Of a stretch of 64,000 nt of DNA, positions 16,093 through 26,668 are shown one piece after another (the first letter of the stretch is position 1; each line of letters begins with the position of its first letter). The stretch lies in NCBI GenBank assembly GCA_017469885.1, contig JAFUFO010000016.1:62001-126000 (forward strand), in the 5' to 3' direction. Both the position numbers and the translations under genes were made by a program. The stretch comes from Solobacterium sp. Lineage in GTDB: Bacteria; Bacillota_I; Bacilli_A; Erysipelotrichales; Erysipelotrichaceae. The notes beneath the pieces were generated by a model. That model searched no databases. It was not told the DNA's origin and saw only the letters and a list, made by a program, of their open reading frames with translations.

Positions 16093-16632
16093 TTATAGCA
16101 TGAACATTGCAATCGCAAATCCGGTCAGAAAGCCGCCTGCGTGACCCATCCGCGAAACATTCGGCATAAAGTTGATCAGCAGGTTGACTCCCAGCACACG
16201 AAGCAGGGAGAACCGGACGGAAGGATCGGCCAGAAGCCCGAGTTTAAACAGATATACAAGGTATGCCGCAAGCAGTCCGTACAGACCGCCCGAGATGCCG
16301 AGCGTCACGGTGGTGTCGTTTCCTTCCAGCAGAAAACTGAGCAGGTTTCCGCCGATGATCGACGCAAGGAGAATCACCGCAAACAGCCCATGCCCGAATA
16401 CCAGTTCCAGTGAGCTGAGGTTATACAGCGACAGCATGTTCATCACAAGATGCCAGATCTGAATGTGCAGAAACCCTGCGGTAAGCAGCCGCCAGTATTC
16501 GCCGCGCTTTACGCGCAGCGGCATCAGGGCGCCGTACTTTACCGCCGCATCCACCGGATAATCACTGCGGTTGAGCAGGATGTACATGATGACGCAGACA
16601 GCGATCGCGGCATAACTGACAATGTTGATCAT
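16093..16632 (-). CDS. Rhomboid-family intramembrane serine protease
   Basis: 179 residues with about six membrane segments. The catalytic serine lies in TLGISGGLYGLLAAY (GxSG, about residue 116) and the catalytic histidine in SRMGHAGGFLTGFA near residue 165. The L1-loop region contains EYWRLLTAGFLH, and HLVMNMLSLYN follows. Rhomboids cleave single-span membrane proteins; the substrate is unknown. Its start overlaps the uvrA stop (ATGA), and it is third in the mutS operon. Confidence 0.92.
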   Translation of the reverse strand: MINIVSYAAIAVCVIMYILLNRSDYPVDAAVKYGALMPLRVKRGEYWRLLTAGFLHIQIWHLVMNMLSLYNLSSLELVFGHGLFAVILLASIIGGNLLSFLLEGNDTTVTLGISGGLYGLLAAYLVYLFKLGLLADPSVRFSLLRVLGVNLLINFMPNVSRMGHAGGFLTGFAIAMFML

Positions 16633-19481
16633 TTACCGTTCTCCTTCCCGCGCTCTGCGGTCCACTCCAGTGCCTTCTTCAGGTACTGTCCGGTCCAGGA
16701 ATCCGGGTTGGCCGCGATCTGTTCGGGGGTTCCTTCCGCAATCACGGTGCCTCCGTTGTCGCCGCCTTCCGGTCCAAGGTCAATGATCCAGTCCGCACAC
16801 TTGATCACATCCAGGTTATGTTCAATGACAATGACCGTATTGCCGGTCTCCACGATGCGGTCAAGCACGGCAATCAGCCGGCGTACGTCATCCGTATGCA
16901 GACCGGTGGTCGGTTCATCGAGAATATAGACGGTCTTGCCGGTCGGCTTTTTCTGCAGTTCGGACGCAAGCTTGACACGCTGCGCCTCACCGCCGGACAG
17001 CGTCGTGGACGACTGTCCGAGTTTCAGATATCCCAGGCCGACATCACACAGGGTCTGCAGTTTGTTTTTGATCTTCGGCTGATTGGCGAACAGGTCACGC
17101 GCCTCCTCAATCGTCATTTCCAGAACATCATAGATATTCTTTCCCTTGAAGGTGCACTGCAGGGTTTCTTCGTTATAGCGTTTGCCGTGGCAGATCTCAC
17201 ACGGCACATAGACGTCCGGAAGGAAGTTCATGGAGATGACCTTCACGCCGTCGCCCCAGCACGCTTCACAGCGGCCGCCCTTGACGTTGAAGGAGAATCT
17301 TCCCTTGTCATAGCCGCGCAGCCGGGCTTCCGGGGTATTTGCGAATACCGCACGGATATCATCAAATACCGATGTATAGGTTGCCGGGTTGGAACGCGGG
17401 GTCCGGCCGATCGGATTCTGGTCGATCTGGACTAGCTTGTCGATATTGTCGAGACCCTTCACCTTGTCCACCTTGCCCGGATGCACTTTGGTGTATCCGA
17501 GATTCTGCTGGACGGATTTCATGAAGCACTCGTTGACGAGCGTGGACTTTCCGCTGCCGGAAACACCCGTTACCGCAATAAAGCGGCCGAGCGGGAACTT
17601 CACATTGATCTTCTTCAGGTTATGTTCGGAAGCGCCGATCAGTTCCACGGTCTTTCCGGTTCCCTTGCGGCGGGTCTTCGGTACATCGATGCGCATCCGG
17701 CCGGACAGATATTTACCGGTAATGGAGTCTTCCGATTTCAGGATCTCCTGCGGGGTGCCGCTGAAGATCACCTCACCGCCGTGAACACCGGCACCCGGGC
17801 CGATATCCACGATCCAGTCGGAACTCATCATGGTCTCTTCATCGTGTTCTACGACGATGAGCGAGTTGCCGAGATCACGCATGTTTTTCAGTGTATCGAT
17901 CAGCTTGGCATTGTCACGCTGATGGAGGCCGATGCTGGGTTCATCCAGAACATAAAGCACACCGGACAGCCTTGATCCGATCTGCGTCGCAAGACGGATC
18001 CGCTGCGATTCGCCGCCGCTGAGCGTACCGGCAAGCCGGTCGAGCGTCAGATAGTCCAGTCCAACATCCTTCAGGAACTGGAGGCGGCTGCGGATTTCCC
18101 TGACCACCTGTTCGGCAATCTTGGCCTGGCTTTCGCTCAGTTCCACATGGTCCAGCCATTCCAGGGCATGCGTCACGGAAAGCTCGGTGAAGCCGATGAT
18201 ACTGCGGTCACCGACGCGTACCGAAAGCGCCTGTTCATTGAGACGTTTTCCGCCGCAGGTCGGACACCGGCTTTCAACCATGAAGGAATGGTACCAGTCC
18301 TTGGACATGGCAGAGCTTGTCTCCACATAGCGGCGCTCGATCATATCCTTGACGCCTTCAATATAGTCATTGCGCAGATAGGTGTTTCCGCCTGCGCTGG
18401 TGATGCGGTATTTGATCGGTTTGTCCGAACCGTGCAGAATGATTTCCATCTGCTTTTTGGTCAGTTTCTTCACCGGCACATCGAGCGGAATCTTATACGC
18501 ATTCATCAGTGTTTCGAATGTCTGCCACTCAATGTTTTCCGTGCCGACAATGTTCTTGTAGAACCGGATCGCCCCTTCATTGATGGAAAGGTTCTTGTCC
18601 GGAATCAGCTGATCGATATCCACTTCCTCGGTAAAACCGAGGCCCTTGCAGGTATCGCAGGCACCGAGCGGCGCATTGAAGGAAAACAGACGCGGCTCGA
18701 GTTTGGGAACCGAGAAGCCGCAGATCCGGCAGGCATAGTTGCTGGAGAAGAGCTCTTCCTGATCGCCTTCCAGTACGATCGCCATGCCCTGCGCAAGATT
18801 CAGCGCTGTTTCGAGCGAATCATGAATACGACCGCGTGCTTCCGGCTTCTTGATGATGCGGTCCACGACGACATCGATATTGTGACGTTTGTTCTTTTCA
18901 AGCTCGATGTCGTCTTCCAGCATCTTCACTTCGCCGTCGACCCGCACACGTACATAGCCGTCCTTCATCAGTTTGGAGAACTGATCCTTGAACGTTCCCT
19001 TTTTATTGCGGATGATCGGCGCCATGACCGTAAGGCGGGTGCCGTCGTCCAGGCTCATCACCTGATTCACCATCTCGCTGATATCCTGTCCGGTAATCGG
19101 AATGTTGTGATTCGGGCAGTACGGAACACCGCAGCGCGCATACAGAAGACGCAGATAGTCATAGATCTCCGTAACGGTTCCGACCGTCGAACGGGGATTG
19201 TTGGAGGTTGTTTTCTGGTCAATGGAGATCGCCGGGGAAAGACCTTCGATCAGTTCCACATCCGGCTTGTCCACGCCGCCGAGAAACATGCGGGCATATG
19301 CGCTGAGCGATTCCACGTAACGGCGCTGTCCTTCCGCATAAATCGTGTCAAAGGCAAGACTCGTTTTGCCGGATCCGGAAAGGCCGGTCATGACGACCAT
19401 CTTGTTGCGGGGAATCTCGAGGTTTATGTTTTTCAGATTGTTTTCGCGGGCTCCGCGAATAATAAGCTTATCCAGTTCCAT
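16629..19481 (-). CDS. uvrA: UvrABC system protein A
   Basis: 950 residues, full length. There are two ABC modules: Walker [13 protein letters not shown] (about 32-43) and [13 protein letters not shown] (about 640). Signatures are [12 protein letters not shown] and [12 protein letters not shown]. Zinc sites are visible as CRICGF..CDTCKG (first module) and [17 protein letters not shown] (second). UvrA dimers scan DNA for damage and load UvrB in nucleotide excision repair. It follows mutS by 6 bases, so mismatch and excision repair are co-transcribed. uvrB and uvrC are not in the window. Confidence 0.98.
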   Translation of the reverse strand: MELDKLIIRGARENNLKNINLEIPRNKMVVMTGLSGSGKTSLAFDTIYAEGQRRYVESLSAYARMFLGGVDKPDVELIEGLSPAISIDQKTTSNNPRSTVGTVTEIYDYLRLLYARCGVPYCPNHNIPITGQDISEMVNQVMSLDDGTRLTVMAPIIRNKKGTFKDQFSKLMKDGYVRVRVDGEVKMLEDDIELEKNKRHNIDVVVDRIIKKPEARGRIHDSLETALNLAQGMAIVLEGDQEELFSSNYACRICGFSVPKLEPRLFSFNAPLGACDTCKGLGFTEEVDIDQLIPDKNLSINEGAIRFYKNIVGTENIEWQTFETLMNAYKIPLDVPVKKLTKKQMEIILHGSDKPIKYRITSAGGNTYLRNDYIEGVKDMIERRYVETSSAMSKDWYHSFMVESRCPTCGGKRLNEQALSVRVGDRSIIGFTELSVTHALEWLDHVELSESQAKIAEQVVREIRSRLQFLKDVGLDYLTLDRLAGTLSGGESQRIRLATQIGSRLSGVLYVLDEPSIGLHQRDNAKLIDTLKNMRDLGNSLIVVEHDEETMMSSDWIVDIGPGAGVHGGEVIFSGTPQEILKSEDSITGKYLSGRMRIDVPKTRRKGTGKTVELIGASEHNLKKINVKFPLGRFIAVTGVSGSGKSTLVNECFMKSVQQNLGYTKVHPGKVDKVKGLDNIDKLVQIDQNPIGRTPRSNPATYTSVFDDIRAVFANTPEARLRGYDKGRFSFNVKGGRCEACWGDGVKVISMNFLPDVYVPCEICHGKRYNEETLQCTFKGKNIYDVLEMTIEEARDLFANQPKIKNKLQTLCDVGLGYLKLGQSSTTLSGGEAQRVKLASELQKKPTGKTVYILDEPTTGLHTDDVRRLIAVLDRIVETGNTVIVIEHNLDVIKCADWIIDLGPEGGDNGGTVIAEGTPEQIAANPDSWTGQYLKKALEWTAERGKENGK

Positions 19482-19487
19482 CGTTTT

Positions 19488-22022
19488 CTATTCCTTTCCG
19501 CGGCGTGCCTCCTCCGCAAGGTCTGCCAGCATGGTCCAGGCCTCACGCGGAGAAAGATCATCCGGGTTTACCGCATTCAGCTGTTCGAGGATCGCCTTCG
19601 CCTTCGGATCCTCCCGTTCCATTTCGACCAGCTGATAACTCTGCTGGACGACGCGCTTTTTGGACTCCAGTTCCTTCTGCAGTCCCTTTGCACGGTCAAT
19701 CACCGCTTCCGGAAGTCCGGCAAGCCGTGCAACATTGACACCGTAGGAGCGGTCTGCCCTTCCGTCTTTCACCTTGTACAGGAAGGTCACCTTTTCCGCA
19801 TCTTCTTTCACCACGACATGCACATTGCGCACGACCCCGATGGAGTCCGTCAGGGACGTCAGTTCATGATAGTGCGTGCTGAAGAGTGTCTTGGCATGAA
19901 CGCATGCGGCGATGTATTCGATCATCGCCTGTGCCAGGGCCATGCCGTCATAGGTGGACGTGCCGCGTCCGATCTCATCAAACAGAATCAGAGAGGACGC
20001 AGTCGCATTCTGCAGGGCATGATTTGCCTCGGACATCTCCACCATGAAGGTGGACTGACCCGCAAGAATATCATCACTTGCGCCGATCCGCGTAAAGATC
20101 TTGTCAAAGACGGGCATGCGCACTGCCTTTGCGGGCACATAGCATCCCATCTGGGCAAGAATCACGATCAGCGCGGTCTGCCGCATGTAGGTGGATTTAC
20201 CGCCCATATTCGGACCGGTGATAAGCAGGATGGATTCCTGCTTATTCATATTCAGACTGTTGGCGATATAGCGGCTGTTCTTCATCCGTTCCGCAAGGAT
20301 CGGATGTTTTCCCTGTTCGATGATGAATTCATCATCCGTAAACTCCGGCCGCACATACCCATAGGAGGAGCTGACCTCCGCAAGTGCCGCATAGCAGTCC
20401 AGTTCCGCCAGGGCAACCGAAAGACGCTGCAGCTTTGAAAGCTGTCCGCGGATCTCCGCAAGCAGTTTTGCGAAGAGCTGCTTTTCGATGCGGATCGCAT
20501 TTTCCTCCGCATGCAGGATCTTGTCTTCCTTTTCCTTCAGTTCCGGGGAGATGAAGCGTTCATTGTTTACCAGTGTCTGCCGGCGCACATAGCCCCACTC
20601 TTCCTTCACCTGTGCCGCTGCGGCCTTGGAAATATCAATATAGTAGCCGAATACCTTGTTGTATCCGATGCGCAGATTCTTGATTCCGGTACGCTCGCGT
20701 TCCTTTGCCTCAAGGTCGAGGATAAACTGCCGTCCGTTGCGCTGAATACTGCGCGCCTGATCAAGTGCTTCGTCATAGCCGTCACGGAACGCACCGCCGT
20801 CCGACAGCGATGCCGGTGGATTATCCACAAATGCCCCGTCCAGCAGTTCCCGCAGGGAGCTCATGGGGTCCAGTGAACGGTATTCCGCAAAGGCCTCATG
20901 TTTGAGGCTGTTCAGAATCTCCGGTACCTCATTCAGTGTCTTTGACAGTCTGAGCAGGTCCTGCGCGTTGGCGCTGTTCATGGCGCAGCGGCCGATCAGT
21001 CTCTGCAGGTCATATATCCCGCCGAGATGTTCCCGCAGGGATCTGCGAGTCATGAAGTCTGCCCGCAGCGCTTCAAGCTTATCGTAGCGGGCAAGGATCT
21101 CTTCCTTCCGCACGAGCGGTTTTTCGATCCACTTTCGGAGCAGACGGGATCCCATCGCGCTTTTGCATTCATCCAGAAACATCCACAGGGATTCGCCCTT
21201 GCTTTCACGATGCATCGGTTCCACAAGTTCCAGATTGCGGATCGTCGCAAAGTCCATATACAGCACTTCCGACTCACTCTCGATCCGGACCACGGACAGA
21301 TGATCGAGGGCATGTTTCTGGGTTGCCTCAAGATAATTCAGCATCCGTCCGCAGGAGGTCCGCTGATAATCTTTCCGCAGTGCCTCGCATAGCGGCGCAT
21401 AGCGCTCTTTGATATCCGTTTCATCGCAGAAGGAAATGACGATCTGCATTTCCCGCAGCCGTTTGAGCATCGCATTGTCAAAGGAGGAGGAAACGACCGC
21501 CTCCCGGACATTGTTTCGCAGAAGATTCTGAACCAGTGCCGCCGTCGTATGCGGAATATCCGCAAGAATTGCCTCACCGGTGCTCAGTTCCGCCATGGAA
21601 AGTGAGAATCCGTATCCGTAATCCTCAATGGCACAGAGATAGACGGATGCTTTTTCATCCGTAATCTCTTCCATCACCGTTCCCGGAGTAATGATCCGGA
21701 TCACATCACGCTCAACGATGCCTTTGGCCTCTTTCGGGTCTTCCATCTGTTCAACGATTGCGATCTTATAGCCGCGCATGACAAGGCGCTGCACATAGGA
21801 CTGCACCGCATGATGCGGCACGCCGCACATCGGAATGCGTTCTTCGACGCCGGCGCTCTTTCCGGTCAGAACAAGATCAAGTTCCCGGCTTGCGGTTTTC
21901 GCGTCGTCAAAGAACATTTCATAAAAATCCCCGACACGGTAAAACACCAGCGTGTCCGGATACTGTTCCTTGACGCTGAGATATTGCTGGATCATCGGGG
22001 AATACATCGGTTCTTTCGCCAT
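19488..22022 (-). CDS. mutS: DNA mismatch repair protein MutS
   Basis: 844 residues. The mismatch-reading domain shows [15 protein letters not shown] (about 29-43) with the Phe-x-Glu wedge. The ATPase has [16 protein letters not shown] (about 600), [14 protein letters not shown], and STHYHEL. It recognises mispaired bases as a dimer and recruits MutL. It is the first gene of a six-gene operon; its promoter has an extended -10 (TGCTATAAT). The AAAGAGAAAAAA before the ATG is a weak ribosome binding site. mutL is not adjacent, unlike in many Firmicutes. Confidence 0.98.
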   Translation of the reverse strand: MAKEPMYSPMIQQYLSVKEQYPDTLVFYRVGDFYEMFFDDAKTASRELDLVLTGKSAGVEERIPMCGVPHHAVQSYVQRLVMRGYKIAIVEQMEDPKEAKGIVERDVIRIITPGTVMEEITDEKASVYLCAIEDYGYGFSLSMAELSTGEAILADIPHTTAALVQNLLRNNVREAVVSSSFDNAMLKRLREMQIVISFCDETDIKERYAPLCEALRKDYQRTSCGRMLNYLEATQKHALDHLSVVRIESESEVLYMDFATIRNLELVEPMHRESKGESLWMFLDECKSAMGSRLLRKWIEKPLVRKEEILARYDKLEALRADFMTRRSLREHLGGIYDLQRLIGRCAMNSANAQDLLRLSKTLNEVPEILNSLKHEAFAEYRSLDPMSSLRELLDGAFVDNPPASLSDGGAFRDGYDEALDQARSIQRNGRQFILDLEAKERERTGIKNLRIGYNKVFGYYIDISKAAAAQVKEEWGYVRRQTLVNNERFISPELKEKEDKILHAEENAIRIEKQLFAKLLAEIRGQLSKLQRLSVALAELDCYAALAEVSSSYGYVRPEFTDDEFIIEQGKHPILAERMKNSRYIANSLNMNKQESILLITGPNMGGKSTYMRQTALIVILAQMGCYVPAKAVRMPVFDKIFTRIGASDDILAGQSTFMVEMSEANHALQNATASSLILFDEIGRGTSTYDGMALAQAMIEYIAACVHAKTLFSTHYHELTSLTDSIGVVRNVHVVVKEDAEKVTFLYKVKDGRADRSYGVNVARLAGLPEAVIDRAKGLQKELESKKRVVQQSYQLVEMEREDPKAKAILEQLNAVNPDDLSPREAWTMLADLAEEARRGKE

Positions 22023-22049
22023 TTTTTTCTCTTTTCTGAATGCCTAGAC

Positions 22050-22058
22050 ATTATAGCA
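22050..22058 (-). promoter_or_regulatory. Extended -10 box of the mutS operon
   Basis: TGCTATAAT on the minus strand, a consensus -10 with the TGn extension, about 27 bases before the mutS start. Confidence 0.65.
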
Positions 22059-22114
22059 GAATACGCATTAATCTATGATTGGAATACCTATTACAGGGAG
22101 AAAGGAAACAGGCT

Positions 22115-23146
22115 ATGAGCGGAAAGAATTCCATCGACATCAAAGCAACCGCGGATCTTGTGGAAAACGAGAGTACTGCAAAGCGGAAAAAGGAAGCCGA
22201 ATCGATTGAAACCCAGCAGAAGGAAGCGGCGAAAAAAGCAGAGGAGGCACGCGAAGAGGCGAAGCGGCAAGAACAGGAGCGCCTGGAGAAGGAACTTGCG
22301 GAAAAGAAAGCCCGTGAGGAACAGCGCGCAAAAGAAGCTGCCGCCGCAAAGGAAGCGGAAGAAGCACGGCTTGCGGCCGCAAAACAGAAGGAAGAACTGA
22401 TCGGCGCAGGACTTGCGCTGGCAGGCACTGCCATTGCGGGCGCAGCAGGCAAAAAGAATTCCGGCGGATCCTGGAAAACATTCCTGCTTGGACTCATCGT
22501 CGGAGCCCTCGGTCTCTGGTTTTTAATGCCAAAACAGACCGCACCGGCTGCGCCGGATCCTACACCGGTCCCGATTGAAGACGCGGAAGTGACCGTAGAC
22601 AATAACGGATTCCTCGGCTATACCGCCGCAGACTTCCAGAATGCAGTACTCGGGGCAGCGTCCGAACATCAGGAACTGATCGTTATGGAACAGCCGCTGT
22701 CCATCGCAACCACAATCACAAAGGCAGGACTCGGAAATCTGCCGATCTTCGCAAAGATGAAAGACGTGACATATTACGGAACCGGGGTGTATACAGTCGA
22801 CCTGTCCGGAATGGATGCATCGAGAATCCTTGTGGATGAAGAAACCTGCACGGTCACCGTCAAAATTCCGCATACGGTGCTTCAGTACGTCAATCCGGAG
22901 CTTTCCAGAACCGAATTTGAGGATACGGAAAAAGGACTTCTTGCCTTCGGCGACATCAAGCTGACCGCGGAAGAAACCAATCAGCTCGAACAGTCGGTCT
23001 ATGACGCCATGAGGGAACGGCTTGATTCGGATGATCTTTATGAAGAAGCGGACCGCTTTGCGAAACTGAAGACCTGGGAGATCTTCCAGCCGCTGGTGAC
23101 CGCGGTATCACCGATGTATAAAGTGGAAATGGAGTTTATCGACTAG
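22115..23146 (+). CDS. DUF4230-type membrane-anchored protein, copy 1
   Basis: 343 residues from ATG 22115 (GGGAGAAAGGAAAC upstream). Residues about 18-100 are a highly charged A/E/K/R-rich helix, probably a coiled coil. A hydrophobic segment follows (TFLLGLIVGALGLWFLM, about 130-147), then a proline-rich linker and a C-terminal domain that matches the protein at 27438 (shared GYTAADF, VYTVDL, KIPH, KGLLAFGDIKLT). The DUF4230 assignment is moderately sure; the function is unknown. It is divergent from mutS. Confidence 0.75.
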   Translation: MSGKNSIDIKATADLVENESTAKRKKEAESIETQQKEAAKKAEEAREEAKRQEQERLEKELAEKKAREEQRAKEAAAAKEAEEARLAAAKQKEELIGAGLALAGTAIAGAAGKKNSGGSWKTFLLGLIVGALGLWFLMPKQTAPAAPDPTPVPIEDAEVTVDNNGFLGYTAADFQNAVLGAASEHQELIVMEQPLSIATTITKAGLGNLPIFAKMKDVTYYGTGVYTVDLSGMDASRILVDEETCTVTVKIPHTVLQYVNPELSRTEFEDTEKGLLAFGDIKLTAEETNQLEQSVYDAMRERLDSDDLYEEADRFAKLKTWEIFQPLVTAVSPMYKVEMEFID

Positions 23147-23172
23147 TCACATTACAGATGCTTTCACCACGG

Positions 23173-23204
23173 AAAAAGGACCGCTTGTATTCAGGCGGTC
23201 CTTT
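23173..23204. terminator. Terminator between convergent genes
   Basis: AAAGGACCGC TTGTATTCAG GCGGTCCTTT, a 10-bp stem with A residues before and a short T run after it. It sits between the DUF4230 gene and RNase Z and may serve both. Confidence 0.8.
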
Positions 23205-23221
23205 AATGTTGATCAGTTGTT

Positions 23222-24157
23222 TCAGGCTTCCGTGCCGTCCTCATCATCCGGATAGTTCAGCACCGTGTGCATCCCGCACGTTCCGCAGTGACTGTTGGGA
23301 AACAGGATGCGGGCGTTGTCGATCCACTGTTCGGGATTGGTTTCCGAAGGCGAGAAATGGGTCAGCCAGAGTTCTTTTGCGCCGGCCGCAGCCGCAAGCG
23401 CTGCCGCCTCGGAAAAGATCATGTGGTGTTTGACCTTTGCGGCCTCCAGCCGTTCATCATCTCCGTACATGCCTTCAAAGATCGCAAGATCTGCGTCTTT
23501 TGCCGCGCTCGAGATTACATCCGTCGGACGGGTATCCGTACAGTAGGTAACCTTGATGCCGCGGCGTTCTTCACCCAGCACCATGTCCGGAGTATAGACG
23601 AGTCCCTGATCACGGATCACTTCATTTTTCTGAAGCCGGCTCCAGTATTTGATCGGGATATGATACTTTGCGGCCTGTTCCGGATCAAACCGGCGGCGGC
23701 GCTGCAGTTCTATGGAATACCCGTAGGTGCGCACGCTGTGCTTTACCGCAAAGGCATGGATATGCAGGAGCGAACCGTCCGGAAACGGAAAGCGGTATTC
23801 CGGCTTTTTCAGTTCCACGGTCTGCACTTCAAACGGGATGCCGGCCGCAATGCACAGGCCGGACACCACCTGAAGCAGGTTCTCCGGGCCGACGATCGTC
23901 ACCGGCTCCGTACGTCCCGACATTCCCATCGACATGAGAATTCCCGGCAGACCCATGACATGGTCGCCATGAAAATGGGTCAGGAGTATCAGATCGATAT
24001 TGTGCGCGCTGCATCCGGCTTCCTTCATCGCGATCTGGGTGCCCTCGCCGCAGTCGATCAGGATTCCCCTGCCGTTGTACTGCACGTAGAGCGATGTCAG
24101 CCAGCGATCCGGAAGCGGCATGGTTCCGCCGCATCCAAGCAATGTCACATCAAGCAT
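23222..24157 (-). CDS. rnz: Ribonuclease Z
   Basis: 311 residues, the short RNase Z form. The metallo-beta-lactamase motif LLTHFHGDHVMGLPG lies near residues 58-72, with GCGGTMPLPDRWLTS at the N-terminus, YCTDTRPTDV and ELWLTHFSPSE as further metal ligands. It trims the 3' ends of pre-tRNAs. AAGGACTG precedes the ATG and a TAAAAT/TATAAA region lies upstream. The protein ends in a divergent C-terminus with extra Cys (CGTCGMH) of unknown meaning. Confidence 0.94.
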   Translation of the reverse strand: MLDVTLLGCGGTMPLPDRWLTSLYVQYNGRGILIDCGEGTQIAMKEAGCSAHNIDLILLTHFHGDHVMGLPGILMSMGMSGRTEPVTIVGPENLLQVVSGLCIAAGIPFEVQTVELKKPEYRFPFPDGSLLHIHAFAVKHSVRTYGYSIELQRRRRFDPEQAAKYHIPIKYWSRLQKNEVIRDQGLVYTPDMVLGEERRGIKVTYCTDTRPTDVISSAAKDADLAIFEGMYGDDERLEAAKVKHHMIFSEAAALAAAAGAKELWLTHFSPSETNPEQWIDNARILFPNSHCGTCGMHTVLNYPDDEDGTEA

Positions 24158-24220
24158 AAGTATCAGTCCTTGTTTAAAGCAGTTTATATTTTAGCACGCT
24201 GTTGAGTGTCCGGACACAAT

Positions 24221-24246
24221 AAGAAAAGCCGGCAGTGTCTGCCGGC
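24221..24246 (-). terminator. Terminator of the serC-serA operon
   Basis: An 8-bp perfect stem GCCGGCAG/CTGCCGGC with an ACA loop followed by TTTTCTT, 9 bases after the serA stop. Confidence 0.9.
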
Positions 24247-24254
24247 ATGTGTGA

Positions 24255-25418
24255 TTATTTGATGACACGGACCCGGTAAACACCGTCAAGCCCGCAGAGC
24301 TTTGCGACCGTGATGGCATCCGCAGCGCTGTCAAGATCCACCATGGTATATGCGACGTCACCGCGTGACTTGTTCGCCATTTCCGCAATGTTCAGACCTG
24401 CATCACCGAGGATCGAAGTGAATCCGGTAATCATGTTCTTCTGATTCTTGTGGAAAATACCGATCCGGCTCACGGTTGAGCAGACGCCCATATCGCATGC
24501 AGGATAGTTTACGGAATTGCGGATGTTTCCGTTCTCAAGATATTCCTGCAGTTCATCGACCGCCATCTTTGCGCAGTTGTCCTCCGACTCTGCGGTGGAT
24601 GCGCCGAGGTGCGGTGTGGTAATGCAGTTGGGATGACCGGCAACCGTCGTATTCGGGAAATCACTGACATAGCGGTGAACCTTGCCGGAATCGAGCGCCT
24701 TGAGCATTGCCTCTTCATCAACCAGCGCATCTCTTGCCATATTGATGATGACAACGCCGTCTTTCATCATATCGATGGCTTCCGCATTGATCATCTTTTT
24801 TGTCTGATCCATCAGCGGTACATGAATCGTGATGTAATCACAGTTGCGGTAAATATCCTCAACATTCACAACATGCGTGATCTTGCGGGACAGATGCCAT
24901 GCATGCTCGACCGAAACATAAGGGTCATAGCCGTATACATCCATATCCATATAGACCGCGGAGTTGGCAACCTGAACACCGATTGCGCCAAGACCGATAA
25001 TGCCGAGTTTCTTGCCCTTCAGTTCGGTACCGGCAAACTGTTTCTTCTGCTTTTCGGTATCGGCAGCGATGTCCGCATCGCCCTTGTTCTCTCTGACCCA
25101 GTTGATTCCTTCGACGATGTCGCGGCTCGCCAGCAGCATCCCCGCAAAGACGAGTTCCTTGACACCGTTGGCATTGGCACCCGGCGTATTGAATACGACG
25201 ATGCCCTGTTCGGAACAGCGGTCAAGCGGAATGTTGTTTACGCCGGCACCGGCACGGGCAATCGCAAGAAGCTTATCGCCGAATTCCATGTCATGGAGCC
25301 GGGCAGACCGTACGAGCAGCCCGGCTGCCTCATTGACATCTTTCGTCGGTTCAAAGCCCGCATGGAAGCGTTTGAGACCGACTTCCGCAATATTGTTCAG
25401 GCATGCATACTTAGGCAT
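24255..25418 (-). CDS. serA: D-3-phosphoglycerate dehydrogenase
   Basis: 387 residues. The NAD-binding GLGAIGVQVANSAVYM near residue 145, the catalytic Arg/Glu/His set in RDALVDEEAM and TTPHLGASTAESEDNC, and a short C-terminal ACT domain from about residue 320 are visible. It oxidises 3-phosphoglycerate to 3-phosphohydroxypyruvate, the first step of serine synthesis; the ACT domain normally senses serine. It overlaps serC by 8 bases, so both steps are translated together. Confidence 0.96.
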   Translation of the reverse strand: MPKYACLNNIAEVGLKRFHAGFEPTKDVNEAAGLLVRSARLHDMEFGDKLLAIARAGAGVNNIPLDRCSEQGIVVFNTPGANANGVKELVFAGMLLASRDIVEGINWVRENKGDADIAADTEKQKKQFAGTELKGKKLGIIGLGAIGVQVANSAVYMDMDVYGYDPYVSVEHAWHLSRKITHVVNVEDIYRNCDYITIHVPLMDQTKKMINAEAIDMMKDGVVIINMARDALVDEEAMLKALDSGKVHRYVSDFPNTTVAGHPNCITTPHLGASTAESEDNCAKMAVDELQEYLENGNIRNSVNYPACDMGVCSTVSRIGIFHKNQKNMITGFTSILGDAGLNIAEMANKSRGDVAYTMVDLDSAADAITVAKLCGLDGVYRVRVIK

Positions 25419-26511
25419 TGTTCACATCCTCCGCATGTTCTTCTTCGAATTTCTTCATGAAGGCAACGAGCGCTTCCACGCCTTCCTTCGGCATCGCATT
25501 GTAGAGCGACGCACGCATTCCGCCGACAGAACGGTGACCCTTCAGGGATACAAGACCCGCAGCTTCCGCTTCCTTGACGAACAGCTTGTCGAGATCTTCG
25601 TTTCCCGTCACAAACGGAACATTCATCAGCGAGCGGTCTTCCTTTACGACCGTGCCCTTGAAGAGTTTTGACTGATCAAGGAAGTCGTAGAGGATCTTCG
25701 CCTTTTCTTCGTTATGCTTTGCCATCGCTTCCAGGCCGCCCTGTTCCTTCAGCCACTTGAAGACCAGGCCGCAGACATAGATATTCCAGCACGGCGGCGT
25801 GTTGTACAGGCTGCCCGCATCCGCATGCGTCTTGTATCTCAGCATTGTCGGAACCCAGTCCGGAAGCTCATCCGGAATCAGATCCCTGCGCACGATGACA
25901 ATGGTCACACCGGCCGGACCGACATTCTTCTGAACACCGCCGTAAAGCATGCCGTACTTTGTGACATCGACCGGACGGCTCAGGAAGTTACTGGAAATAT
26001 CCGCCACAAGAATGTGACCCTTGGTGTCCGGCAGTGTCTTGTATTCCGTACCGTAAATCGTGTTGTTTTCACAGATGTAGACATAATCCGCGTCCTCCGG
26101 AATCGGAAGATCCGTGCAGTCCGGCAGATACGAGAAAGTCTTGTCTGCGGAAGATGCGACCACGACCGCTTCTCCGTACTTGGACGCTTCCGCGCAGGCT
26201 TTCTTTGCCCACTGACCGGTTACGATAAACGCTGCCTTATGATTCTTCATCAGATTCATGGGAATCATTGCGAACTGTGTAGACGCGCCTCCCTGCAGGA
26301 ACATCACGGCATAATCATCAGGAATTCCCATCAGATCACGCAGATCCTGTTCTGCTTCCTTGATAATCGCATCGTAGACTTTTCCGCGGTGGGACATCTC
26401 CATAACGGACATTCCGCTGCCCTTGTAGTCCAGCATATCGGCTGCGCATTGTTTCAGCACGGTTTCCGGAAGCACTGCCGGACCGGCTGAGAAGTTATAA
26501 ACACGGCTCAT
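25411..26511 (-). CDS. serC: Phosphoserine aminotransferase
   Basis: 366 residues from ATG 26511, preceded by GCAGGGGGAAAC. It starts with RVYNFSAGPAVLPE, the canonical SerC N-terminus. The PLP lysine is expected in VADISSNFLSRPVDVTKYG..GGVQKNVGPAG (around residue 190). It converts 3-phosphohydroxypyruvate and glutamate to phosphoserine. It is first in serC-serA, with a complex palindromic region upstream. No serB phosphatase is in the operon, although several HAD genes are nearby. Confidence 0.97.
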   Translation of the reverse strand: MSRVYNFSAGPAVLPETVLKQCAADMLDYKGSGMSVMEMSHRGKVYDAIIKEAEQDLRDLMGIPDDYAVMFLQGGASTQFAMIPMNLMKNHKAAFIVTGQWAKKACAEASKYGEAVVVASSADKTFSYLPDCTDLPIPEDADYVYICENNTIYGTEYKTLPDTKGHILVADISSNFLSRPVDVTKYGMLYGGVQKNVGPAGVTIVIVRRDLIPDELPDWVPTMLRYKTHADAGSLYNTPPCWNIYVCGLVFKWLKEQGGLEAMAKHNEEKAKILYDFLDQSKLFKGTVVKEDRSLMNVPFVTGNEDLDKLFVKEAEAAGLVSLKGHRSVGGMRASLYNAMPKEGVEALVAFMKKFEEEHAEDVNNA

Positions 26512-26543
26512 ATTTGTTTCCCCCTGCCACAATAACGAGACCT

Positions 26544-26549
26544 ATTATA
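26544..26549 (-). promoter_or_regulatory. -10 box of serC-serA
   Basis: A perfect TATAAT (minus strand) about 33 bases before the serC start. No good -35 is found 16-18 bases upstream, so an activator is possible. GTGAAC occurs twice upstream of the box on the minus strand, about two helical turns apart. Confidence 0.6.
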
Positions 26550-26583
26550 GGTGATTTTGTTCACAAATCGAGAGAAAAGTTCA

Positions 26584-26641
26584 CGGAATTCCGAAAAATG
26601 TTTCAAAATATGAAACTCTTTATGAAAATTGTTTCATAAAG
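26584..26641. repeat. Three tandem palindromes upstream of serC
   Basis: CGGAATTCCG at 26584-26593, GTTTCA-AAATA-TGAAAC at 26600-26616, and CTTTATGAAA-ATTG-TTTCATAAAG at 26618-26641. The last two share TGAAA/TTTCA half-sites. They lie between the terminator of the gene at 26655 and the serC promoter, so they look like an operator cluster, although the longest one could also act with the terminator. Confidence 0.6.
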
Positions 26642-26668
26642 AAAAAGCCTCCGCTCAGCCGCGGAAGC
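26641..26668 (-). terminator. Terminator overlapping the 3' end of the gene at 26655
   Basis: Minus-strand stem GCTTCCGC/GCGGAGGC (one T-G pair) with loop GGCTGA, followed by TTTTTCTTT. The TGA stop codon lies in the loop, so the last codons of the gene form the left arm. Confidence 0.8.

Noticed and set aside
18147-20438. A 763-codon plus-strand frame opposite uvrA and mutS
   Set aside because: Antisense to two well-supported repair genes, with low-complexity His/Arg/Leu composition and no ribosome binding site.
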